The position numbers and the translations under genes were made by a program. The notes beneath the pieces were generated by a model. That model was not told the DNA's origin. It saw nothing but the letters and a program-made list of their open reading frames with translations, and searched no databases. DNA of 36,327 bases from an uncultured Blautia sp. (lineage in GTDB: Bacteria; Bacillota; Clostridia; Lachnospirales; Lachnospiraceae). The first letter of the stretch is position 1, and every line of letters begins with the position of its first letter. Where the stretch lies: contig URHH01000013.1 of assembly GCA_900547615.1 (NCBI GenBank), positions 1-36,327 of the forward strand, given 5' to 3'. Shown one piece after another: positions 29,668 to 36,327 of this stretch.

Positions 29668-30785
29668 AAAAAAGAGTGTTAAGCACAGCAATTGCTGCCG
29701 CAATGGTAGTATCTGCAGGAGCAGTGACCGTACCGGTTTACGCAAAGGACGAGCCTTATAAAGCTGCCCTTCTCATTAACGGTACACTTGGAGACAAGTC
29801 CTTTTACGATTCTGCAAACGAAGGTCTTACAAAGCTTCAGGAAGAACTTGGAGAAGACAAATTCACATTTAAGGTAGAGCAGATGGGTGCAACATCAGCA
29901 GATGAGGCAAAATGGGAGCCGACTCTTTATGATTATTGTGACGACGGTTCTTATGATGTGATCATCTGTGGTACATTCCAGATGTTGGAGGCACTCACAA
30001 ATGCTTCAGCCGACTATCCGGATCAGAAATTTATTTATTTTGACGAGGCGTTTAATTTTGACGAGGGCGGCGAAAACATTTACAATGTCATGTACAAACA
30101 GAACGAGGTTTCTTACCTTGTAGGCGCTGCTGCTGCTATGATGACAACAGATGAAACACTTGAAAAAGTGGACCCGTCCAATAAAGTAATAGGTTTCCTT
30201 GGCGGTATGGAAAACTCTGTTATCAAAGACTTCCTTGTAGGTTATATTCAGGGTGCAAAAGATATTGATGAAGAGATTCAGGTGGCTCTCGCATATGTAG
30301 GTAACTTCTATGATTCAGCAGCAGGTAAAGATATGGCGCTTACTCAGTATCAGAATGGAGCGGATGTCGGATTTAACGTAGCGGGAAGCGCTGGTCTTGG
30401 ACAGATTGAAGCGGCTGTAGATTCAGACAGATATGCGTTTGGCGTTGACTCCGACCAGGCGGCACTCCTCCCGGATTATGCGGCAAACATTCCTACTTCC
30501 GCAATCAAGAATGTAGGTAACTCTCTGATCCGTGCCATCAAGATGGATATGGAAGGGGAGCTGGAATACGGACAGCTTGAGTATCTTGGATTTGCAGAAG
30601 GCGGCGTAGAGCTTGTAGAAGACGATCACTATAAAGAAACTGTTCCGGAGGAAATCCGCAATAAAGTGGAAGAACTGAAAAACCAGATTACGAACGGTGA
30701 ACTGGAAGTTCCGACTGCTCTTGGAGAAAAGGCAATGAGCGAAGATGAAATCCAGGCATTGATAGACTCTGTAAAAGTAAAATAA
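29664..30785 (+). CDS. BMP/PnrA-type nucleoside-binding protein of an ABC importer
   Basis: A 373-residue secreted substrate-binding protein of the basic membrane protein (BMP) family, which bind purine and other nucleosides. After the signal peptide come YKAALLINGTLGDKSFYDSANEGL, then FIYFDEAFNF, VGAAAAMMT, VIGFLGGMEN and FGVDSDQAALLPD, in family order. ATG 29664 is chosen because AAAGGAGG precedes it and a classic signal peptide follows (MKKRVLSTAIAAAMV, cleavage likely after VYA); an earlier in-frame start lies inside the hydrolase gene. There is no Cys for lipid attachment, unusual for a Gram-positive binding protein. Transporter genes follow after a weak terminator. Confidence 0.92.
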   Translation: MKKRVLSTAIAAAMVVSAGAVTVPVYAKDEPYKAALLINGTLGDKSFYDSANEGLTKLQEELGEDKFTFKVEQMGATSADEAKWEPTLYDYCDDGSYDVIICGTFQMLEALTNASADYPDQKFIYFDEAFNFDEGGENIYNVMYKQNEVSYLVGAAAAMMTTDETLEKVDPSNKVIGFLGGMENSVIKDFLVGYIQGAKDIDEEIQVALAYVGNFYDSAAGKDMALTQYQNGADVGFNVAGSAGLGQIEAAVDSDRYAFGVDSDQAALLPDYAANIPTSAIKNVGNSLIRAIKMDMEGELEYGQLEYLGFAEGGVELVEDDHYKETVPEEIRNKVEELKNQITNGELEVPTALGEKAMSEDEIQALIDSVKVK

Positions 30786-30799
30786 ATAATGGTATGGAG

Positions 30800-30842
30800 A
30801 ATCCAGTCCCGGTATTTATCTGGAACTGGATTTTCCTTTTTA
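30800..30842 (+). terminator. Hairpin between binding-protein and ATPase genes
   Basis: AATCCAGT (30800-30807) pairs with ACTGGATT (30825-30832), with a possible inner CC/GG extension, followed by TTTTCCTTTTT. It lies 15 bases after the binding-protein stop. It probably lowers readthrough so that binding protein is made in excess over the membrane parts, and may protect the upstream mRNA. Confidence 0.65.
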
Positions 30843-30875
30843 AACCTTTAATAAAGAGAGACGGGGTGAAAGGAT

Positions 30876-32429
30876 TTGGACAATCAAGTGGTATTACAGA
30901 TGAACCACATTATGAAAATTTATGGAAATGGTGTGGTTGCAAATGAAGACGTATCTCTGGAACTTAGAAAAGGAGAAATCCATGCGCTGCTGGGAGAGAA
31001 TGGCGCGGGAAAAAGTACTCTTATGAAAGTACTTTTTGGAATTGAATCTCCGGATCAGGGAGAGATTATCCTGAATGGGAACAAGACGTCCATAAAATCT
31101 CCACAGGACGCTATCAGCAAGGGAATCGGTATGGTGCATCAGCACTTTATGCTTGTTCCATCTCTTTCTGTTGCGGAAAATATTATCCTTGGCGTTGCGC
31201 CAAAAAAAGGAATTTTCATTGATATGGACAAGGCAGTAAAAGCTGCCCAGGACATTGCAAAAGAATATAATTTTGATATTAACGTAAAGGAAAAAGTAGA
31301 AGAGATCCCGGTTGGTATCAAACAGAAGGTGGAAATTTTAAAGGCCCTGTACAGGGGAGCGGAAATTTTAATCCTGGACGAGCCGACTGCCGTTTTAACA
31401 CCGCAGGAGACAGAGGAGCTTTTCGTACAGCTTTTGAAACTGAAAGAAAAAGGACATACGATCATTTTTATTTCCCACAAGCTGGACGAGATCAAAAAGA
31501 TATGCGACCGTGCAACCATTATGAGAAATGGAAAAAGCATGGGCACATATGAGGTGGCGGATATTAGCACCCAGGAGATGTCAAAGCTCATGGTAGGTCA
31601 TGAAGTATCCTTACAGTTTGACAAAAACGAACAGCATCTTTCCGATAATATATTTTTAAAGGTAAGAAATCTTACAGTCCATAACTCTCAGGGCGTTATG
31701 AAAGTAGACAATCTGTCCTTTGACTTAAAGGGTGGAGAAATCCTTGGAATTGCCGGTGTAGAGGGCAATGGACAGACAGAACTGATTGATACGATCACCG
31801 GTTTGAATAAGAAGTATAAGGGAAGCATTCAGATTAAGGGTAAGGATATTGCTCAGGCATCTATCCGCGATATTCGTGATATGAAGCTTGCTCATATTCC
31901 TGAAGACCGTATGACTTCCGGCTGTGCCCGGACACTTAGCATCAAAGAAAATCTGTTTTCCAATCAGTACAGGGATTCCAGGTATTCCGGCAGATTTTTT
32001 ATGAAACAAAATGTAATGGACAAAAGAAGCGATGATCTTATCAGAGAATATCTTGTAAAATGCAAATCAAGAAAACAGAATGTGGGAATGCTTTCCGGTG
32101 GAAATATCCAGAAGGTAATTGTTGCCAGAGAGTTTTCTACGGAGCCGGATATTATTATTGCAAACCAGCCTACGCGCGGAATTGACGTAGGAGCTGCGGC
32201 GTTTATCAGAAAACGTCTTCTGGAATTTCGCGATTCAGGTTGTGCCATCATTCTGATTTCTGCAGACTTAACAGAAATCTTTTCCTTAAGCGACCGTCTT
32301 GCTGTTATGTATAAAGGAAAATTTGCAGGCTTCTTTAATGATGTGGAGCAGGTAACTGAAGATGAGCTTGGTCAGCATATGCTTGGTATCAAGAAAGATG
32401 AAGTATTGGAGGGAGTCATGTATGAGTAG
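30876..32429 (+). CDS. Nucleoside ABC importer ATPase (two fused ATP-binding domains)
   Basis: A 517-residue tandem ABC protein of the BMP/sugar type (NupB/YufO-like). The first domain has Walker A GENGAGKSTLMKVLFG (about 38-53), GIGMVHQHFMLVPSLSV and LILDEPTAVLTPQE. The second has a degenerate Walker A (GVEGNGQTELID), signature LSGGNIQKV and NQPTRGIDVGA. It starts at TTG 30876: GGGGTGA lies at 30863-30869, six bases upstream, and the next ATG (30900) has no such site. It overlaps the first permease by eight bases. Confidence 0.93.
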   Translation: MDNQVVLQMNHIMKIYGNGVVANEDVSLELRKGEIHALLGENGAGKSTLMKVLFGIESPDQGEIILNGNKTSIKSPQDAISKGIGMVHQHFMLVPSLSVAENIILGVAPKKGIFIDMDKAVKAAQDIAKEYNFDINVKEKVEEIPVGIKQKVEILKALYRGAEILILDEPTAVLTPQETEELFVQLLKLKEKGHTIIFISHKLDEIKKICDRATIMRNGKSMGTYEVADISTQEMSKLMVGHEVSLQFDKNEQHLSDNIFLKVRNLTVHNSQGVMKVDNLSFDLKGGEILGIAGVEGNGQTELIDTITGLNKKYKGSIQIKGKDIAQASIRDIRDMKLAHIPEDRMTSGCARTLSIKENLFSNQYRDSRYSGRFFMKQNVMDKRSDDLIREYLVKCKSRKQNVGMLSGGNIQKVIVAREFSTEPDIIIANQPTRGIDVGAAAFIRKRLLEFRDSGCAIILISADLTEIFSLSDRLAVMYKGKFAGFFNDVEQVTEDELGQHMLGIKKDEVLEGVMYE

Positions 32430-33486
32430 TGCAAAGAGATTTGATGTCCTGCGGACAATTCTTTCCGTTCTGATCGCCCTTGCCATTTCCTTCGGAATTA
32501 TTTTCATGGTAAGCGATCAGCCGGTAGAAGCGATTAAATATCTTCTTACGGGTCCGCTGACAAGCAAAAGAAATATGGGAAATGTAGTAGAATCCATGAT
32601 TCCTCTTATTTTCACAGGAACAGGCGTATGTATTATGTTTTCCGCAAACCAGATTAACCTTGCAGGCGAGGGCGCGTTCCATGTAGGTGGTCTGATCGCT
32701 TCCTGCATTGCAATTTATGTGACAGGGAATGTGATCTCTCCTGTGGCAGCGCTTCTCTGTGCCGGTCTTGTAGGTGCGCTTTTTACAGCAATCCCGGCGA
32801 TCATGAAAATTACAACGACAGCAAGTGAGCTTGTGTCTTCTCTGATGATCAACTATCTTGCTCTGTATTTTGGAAACTATATGCTGAATAATGTAATTGC
32901 GGATCCAAAAGCAAGCGCTGCTTCCTATAAACTCAGTGAAGCTTCGCAACTTCCGGTTTTGATTGATGGAACACGCGTTCATCTTGGCATCATCATAGCT
33001 CTTGGGGTGGCTGTATTTGGATACTTTTTCCTGTATCGCACAAAAACGGGATATGAGCTCCGTCTTACGGGCGAAAATGAAGAGTTTGCAAGATATTCCG
33101 GCATCAGTATCGTAAAGGTTATTTTGATCTCTCAGCTCCTCGGCGGTTTTATTGCCGGTCTTGGCGGCGGTGTGGAAATGTTAAGCCCGATCTACAAACG
33201 ATTTACCTGGACTTCTCTTCTGGGATATGGCTGGGATGCGATCATTATTTGTACGCTTTCTAAGAAGAATCCTTTATACACTCCATTTGCTGCACTTTTC
33301 CTGGCTTATTTAAGAACAGGAGCGTCGATCATGGCAAGAAGAACAGATGTTACACTGGAAATCGTTCAGATCACACAGGGTATCATTATCCTTCTTGTAG
33401 TAGCGGAACAGTTTTTGAGTAAATACAAACATAAGCTGATTGCAAAAGAAGCAAAGGCAGCATTAAAAGAAGAGGAGGCGGCATAA
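32422..33486 (+). CDS. Nucleoside ABC importer permease 1 (YufP-like)
   Basis: A 354-residue integral membrane protein of the BPD_transp_2 family with about nine helices. It contains NQINLAGEGAFHVGGL and GFIAGLGGGVEMLSPIYKRF, family hallmarks, and ENEEFARYSGISIVKV as the cytoplasmic coupling segment. I take ATG 32422 because GGAGGG (32408-32413) lies eight bases upstream and the basic start MSSAKRFDVLRT precedes the first helix; ATG 32362 would read through the ATPase end. It is coupled to the ATPase (overlap) and to the second permease (one-base gap). Confidence 0.92.
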   Translation: MSSAKRFDVLRTILSVLIALAISFGIIFMVSDQPVEAIKYLLTGPLTSKRNMGNVVESMIPLIFTGTGVCIMFSANQINLAGEGAFHVGGLIASCIAIYVTGNVISPVAALLCAGLVGALFTAIPAIMKITTTASELVSSLMINYLALYFGNYMLNNVIADPKASAASYKLSEASQLPVLIDGTRVHLGIIIALGVAVFGYFFLYRTKTGYELRLTGENEEFARYSGISIVKVILISQLLGGFIAGLGGGVEMLSPIYKRFTWTSLLGYGWDAIIICTLSKKNPLYTPFAALFLAYLRTGASIMARRTDVTLEIVQITQGIIILLVVAEQFLSKYKHKLIAKEAKAALKEEEAA

Positions 33487-33487
33487 T

Positions 33488-34408
33488 ATGTGGAATGCGA
33501 TTTTATCCCCGGATTTTTTTGGCGCCATATTAAGGGCTGCCACCCCCATTTTGTTTGCAACTCTGGCAGCAGCCATTGCGGCAAAATCCGGTATTACAAA
33601 TATGGCACTGGAAGGCATCATGCTTTTTTCCGCACTGTTCGGAGTTATTTTTTCCTCTCTGACACACAGCGCATGGCTGGGACTTCTGATTACCGTTGCG
33701 ATCGGTGGTTTTATTGGTCTGATTCTGGCATTTTTTGTACTGAATTTAAAGACAGATGAAATTCTGGCGGCAATCGCCATAAACCTGGCGGCTACAGGAG
33801 GAACCGTTCTTTTTCTCGTGGCTTTTTCAGGGGACAGAGGCGTGTCTACTTCTGTCAGAAGCGTATCCGCGCCGAATATAACAATTCCGTTTATCGAAAA
33901 GATTCCATTTATCGGAGAAGTACTGTCCGGACAGAATGTGCTTACATGGCTTGCAATTCTTGCTGTGTTCCTTCTTCATCTGTTTCTTTATAAAACACCT
34001 CTGGGACTTTCTATCCGTTCTGTAGGTGAAAATAAAGATGCAGCGGAGTCGGTGGGAATTAATTCACGGAAGATGCAGTATATAGCTCTGGTTCTCAGCG
34101 GCGCGCTGGCAGCATTTGGCGGTTTCTATCTGTCAGGCGGATATATGAATATGTTTACAAAAGACATGTCGGGCGGACGTGGTTTTATTGCTCTTGCTGC
34201 TGCAAGTATGGGAGGAAACACTCCTGTAGGAGGTCTTCTTGTGTCCCTGCTCTTTGGTGTGGCGCAGGCTCTTGCAAATGTAATGCAGTTGACTGCAATG
34301 ATGCCATATGAAATTATTCTTATGGTTCCATATCTTACAACTTTAATCGGACTTGGGGTTTATTATTATTCTCAGAAAAAGAAGAAAGAGCGTTTAAGCG
34401 GAAAATAA
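33488..34408 (+). CDS. Nucleoside ABC importer permease 2 (YufQ-like)
   Basis: A 306-residue membrane protein with about eight to nine helices, the second half of the heterodimeric BMP-type channel. AAAIAAKSGITNMALEGIMLFSAL, VGENKDAAESVGINSRKMQY (coupling helix) and SGGRGFIALAAASMGGNTPVGGLL are the family hallmarks. The start ATG 33488 follows GAGGAGG, one base after the stop of permease 1. It completes a full importer (binding protein, fused ATPase, two permeases). No T-tract terminator exists for the plus strand after it, so transcripts may run antisense into the kinase. Confidence 0.92.
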   Translation: MWNAILSPDFFGAILRAATPILFATLAAAIAAKSGITNMALEGIMLFSALFGVIFSSLTHSAWLGLLITVAIGGFIGLILAFFVLNLKTDEILAAIAINLAATGGTVLFLVAFSGDRGVSTSVRSVSAPNITIPFIEKIPFIGEVLSGQNVLTWLAILAVFLLHLFLYKTPLGLSIRSVGENKDAAESVGINSRKMQYIALVLSGALAAFGGFYLSGGYMNMFTKDMSGGRGFIALAAASMGGNTPVGGLLVSLLFGVAQALANVMQLTAMMPYEIILMVPYLTTLIGLGVYYYSQKKKKERLSGK

Positions 34409-34409
34409 G

Positions 34410-34441
34410 AAAGAAAAAGGGGCTTCTTTTAAAGAAGCCCC
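34410..34441 (-). terminator. Terminator of the PfkB kinase gene
   Basis: GGGGCTTCTTT (34419-34429) and AAAGAAGCCCC (34431-34441) form an 11-base perfect stem around one base. On the minus strand it is followed by TTTTTCTTTCTT, so it stops the kinase transcript. Its first arm holds the last codons and stop of that gene. It lacks a T tract in the plus direction. Confidence 0.8.
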
Positions 34442-35331
34442 AGCTTATCAAATGCAGTGTCAGAGAGAAGTGCCCCTGAGGAGGAGACAACGGAAGAAGA
34501 AACCCGGTTTGCCTTTTGAATAGCAGTTTTAAGCGGATCGCCTTTTTTCAGACAGGCGATCACGGAACCGATGTGGGAATCTCCTGCCCCGATGGTATCT
34601 GCCTGAACGGCAGGTACAGGGGGAACAGTTTCGGATTCTTTGCCGTCAAAGAAAAAGCAGCCTTTTTCTCCCAGAGTGACAATTACTGTATTGTTTGTTT
34701 TTTCATAAAGAAAAGAGGCAGCCTCCTGTACCGTGGATTTTCCGCTTGCAGAGAGGGCTTCTGTTTCATTCAGGTGAAGAATGGGGGAAAGCCGGTAGAG
34801 CCGTTCTACAAGTTGGGGATTGATGACGGTAAGTCTTGGTCCGGGAGCAAAATAAACCGTAAGCTCCGGGTGGGCTTCCAGAAATTCCACAATGTTTTCT
34901 CCTGTGCTTTCTTCGATTTCAAGGCCGCAGATATATACAGAGTCGATTTCCTCAAGAGGAATGAGAGAAAACCATTCTTTTTCAAAGAGATATTCTGCTC
35001 CGTGGTAGGAGATAAAGGAGCGCTCTCCTGTATCTTCCACAAAACAGTAGCAGCAGCCGTTTTCTCTTTCCGGGGGGGGGATGGGAGAAGAAATCCCGCG
35101 TATGTGAAGCTCTTCTCTTATAAAGTTTCCGTACACACCTGTTCCCACAGGGGAAAAGAGAATGTAGGGAACCTGGAAGTGACGGATAGAATCCGATACA
35201 TTGTAAGCGCAGCCTCCAAGGGACATATGCTGGCTTCTGATGTGAACGTCCTCTCCTGTTTTCGGGAGATGGTCCACAAGATTTACAACAACATCTACTA
35301 CAGTAGAACCGATGACAAGAACTTTTTTCAT
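34429..35331 (-). CDS. PfkB family sugar/nucleoside kinase
   Basis: A 300-residue ribokinase-fold kinase. The start KKVLVIGSTVVDVVVNL, the substrate-side GGCAYNVSDSIRHF and the ATP/anion-hole motif DTIGAGDSHIGSV with the catalytic Asp (GAGD) identify it. The usual Phe after GAGDS is His here. PfkB members phosphorylate ribose, nucleosides, pseudouridine, fructose and others. In E. coli a kinase of this family (PsuK) also lies near yeiL and nucleoside genes, so ribose or a nucleoside product is a fair guess. It is read from ATG 35331 after AAGGAGTA, divergent from the last gene. It contains a nine-base C run (complement of 35072-35080). Confidence 0.85.
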   Translation of the reverse strand: MKKVLVIGSTVVDVVVNLVDHLPKTGEDVHIRSQHMSLGGCAYNVSDSIRHFQVPYILFSPVGTGVYGNFIREELHIRGISSPIPPPERENGCCYCFVEDTGERSFISYHGAEYLFEKEWFSLIPLEEIDSVYICGLEIEESTGENIVEFLEAHPELTVYFAPGPRLTVINPQLVERLYRLSPILHLNETEALSASGKSTVQEAASFLYEKTNNTVIVTLGEKGCFFFDGKESETVPPVPAVQADTIGAGDSHIGSVIACLKKGDPLKTAIQKANRVSSSVVSSSGALLSDTAFDKLGLL

Positions 35332-35378
35332 TGGTATACTCCTTACAAAAGAGATTTTGCCGATTTAGCGGCAGATTT

Positions 35379-35407
35379 ATGCTATCACAGTTTGTAACGT
35401 CTTGCAA
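35379..35407 (-). promoter_or_regulatory. Candidate promoter of the PfkB kinase
   Basis: On the minus strand TTGCAA (complement of 35402-35407), a 17-base spacer and TAGCAT (complement of 35379-35384). The leader then holds a small GCCG/CGGC hairpin (35360-35375) before the AAGGAG site. The plus-strand gene at 35431 must use overlapping DNA, but I see no clear box for it. Confidence 0.45.
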
Positions 35408-35430
35408 TAATAAAATGAAAGGGGACAGAC

Positions 35431-36327
35431 ATGGAAAAAGCAGTTTTATTAAAAGATGCGTCTCTTCTTGATGAAAACGGACAGTGTACCCTTCATCAGG
35501 ACGTATATATCAAAAACGGGCGTATCGAAAAAATTGCGGAAACAGGAAAAGAAAAATTTCCGGAAGCGGAAGAAGTGATTTCCTGTTCCGGCTTTTATGT
35601 GACACCCGGTATTCCGAATCTTCATACGCATACAGCCATGAATATTTTTAAAGGCATTGCGGAAGATGTAACGGCAGATGCCTGGTTTAATGAAATGATA
35701 TGGCCGTATGAGAGCAAAATGACAGATGAGGACGTGTATACAGGAACGCTTCTCGGAATTGCGGAAATGCTCAATAATGGCGTGACAGTATTTGCAGATC
35801 ATTATTTTGGGGAAGAACACGTATTAAGGGCAGTAAAGGAAACCGGGATCCGGGGAGCCCTTGCGCCGACTCTTTTCGGGGCGACAGAAGAATTTCCGGA
35901 ACGGCTTTCAGAGGTTTCGGAGTTTATCAGAAATCACAGAGAAGATTCCGATAAAATTTCTTTTCACATGGGACCTCATGCAGTGTATACATGCCCGGAT
36001 CCGACTCTTGGACAGATCGTAGATGAGGCGAAAAAATTAAATGTGCCCCTTCATATGCACATTTCAGAGGAAGGGCCGCAGGTAGAAAAAACAAGAGAAA
36101 AGACAGGGCTTACCCCTTTTGGAGTCATGGCGCGGGCAGGAGGATTTGAGCTTCCTGTCCTTGTGGGACACGGGCTCTGGATCGAGGAAGAGGATCTGAA
36201 GCTGATAAATGACGATACCTGGTTTGCGTTCTGTCCCAAAACATATATGAAGCTGGCTTCCGGAAGAGGAAGGTTTTTTGATCTTTATCAAAAGATTCAC
36301 TACGGCTTCGGAACAAAAAAATGCTGG
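35431..36327 (+). CDS. Amidohydrolase family deaminase, 3' end outside the window
   Basis: The first 299 codons of a paralogue of the gene at 23328-24680. NLHTHTAMNIFKGIAEDV carries the metal His pair, AWFNEMIWPYESKMTDEDVY matches WLHDRIWPYESNMTEEDSY of the paralogue, and HMHISEEGPQVEKT and VGHGLWIEEEDL hold the next His residues. It belongs to the SsnA/guanine deaminase/MtaD group and likely deaminates a purine or pyrimidine compound. The start ATG 35431 follows AAAGGGGAC. At the window edge the expected GTD motif with the catalytic Asp reads GFGTKKCW instead, across a run of seven A; a frameshift or sequence error there is possible. Confidence 0.83.
   Translation, partial: MEKAVLLKDASLLDENGQCTLHQDVYIKNGRIEKIAETGKEKFPEAEEVISCSGFYVTPGIPNLHTHTAMNIFKGIAEDVTADAWFNEMIWPYESKMTDEDVYTGTLLGIAEMLNNGVTVFADHYFGEEHVLRAVKETGIRGALAPTLFGATEEFPERLSEVSEFIRNHREDSDKISFHMGPHAVYTCPDPTLGQIVDEAKKLNVPLHMHISEEGPQVEKTREKTGLTPFGVMARAGGFELPVLVGHGLWIEEEDLKLINDDTWFAFCPKTYMKLASGRGRFFDLYQKIHYGFGTKKCW

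Noticed and set aside
34410..34441. Bidirectional terminator for the ABC importer operon
   Set aside because: The plus strand lacks a T tract after the stem (AGCTTATC follows), so only the minus direction is supported.
34516..35397. Plus-strand open frame of 293 codons opposite the PfkB kinase
   Set aside because: The minus-strand kinase has all family motifs in order; this frame has none and begins with no ribosome binding site.

Overview
The window reads as chromosomal DNA of a spore-forming, low-to-mid GC Firmicute, most likely a Lachnospiraceae gut bacterium (Blautia/Mediterraneibacter/Dorea-like). The evidence is the gene order spoIIIAE-AF-AG-AH, asp23, nusB, xseA, xseB, ispA, dxs, tlyA, nadK, argR, recN, spoIVB, the clostridial ribosome binding sites (AGGAGG), and several gut-Firmicute accessory families. 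No database search was run; all names rest on motifs, lengths and order.

Region 1 (1-13760) is core. The 3' end of the spoIIIA engulfment-channel operon comes first, then prfC on its own promoter. An Asp23 gene follows and ends in a strong terminator. After it comes a long, tightly packed operon for antitermination (nusB), exonuclease VII (xseA/B), isoprenoid precursors (ispA, dxs), an rRNA methyltransferase-like protein (tlyA), NAD kinase, arginine repressor, recN and, after another terminator, spoIVB.

Region 2 (13761-17311) is accessory. It lies where spo0A would normally follow spoIVB. It holds a multi-hairpin element, four 50-bp AT-rich tandem repeats, a small HTH gene, a broken gene, an AT-rich nucleoside phosphorylase, an MFS exporter-like protein and about 470 bp of gene debris.

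Region 3 (17312-23194) is uvrB followed by five overlapping genes: a D-cysteine desulfhydrase-like PLP enzyme, a polyprenyl-phosphate glycosyltransferase, an ATP-grasp ligase and two small four-helix SMR/ArnE-F-like proteins. This looks like a cassette that makes and flips a lipid-linked, amino-acid-bearing sugar. It is the best candidate here for an uncharacterised system.

Region 4 (23328-36327) looks like a nucleoside scavenging locus. It contains two paralogous amidohydrolases (deaminases), a flavin oxidoreductase, uridine phosphorylase, a YeiL-like Crp/Fnr regulator, a YdcZ pair, an ADP-ribosylglycohydrolase-family enzyme coupled to a complete BMP-type nucleoside ABC importer, and a PfkB kinase. 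The likely flow is import, N-glycosidic cleavage or phosphorolysis, deamination of bases/nucleosides, and sugar phosphorylation. The last amidohydrolase runs off the window end.
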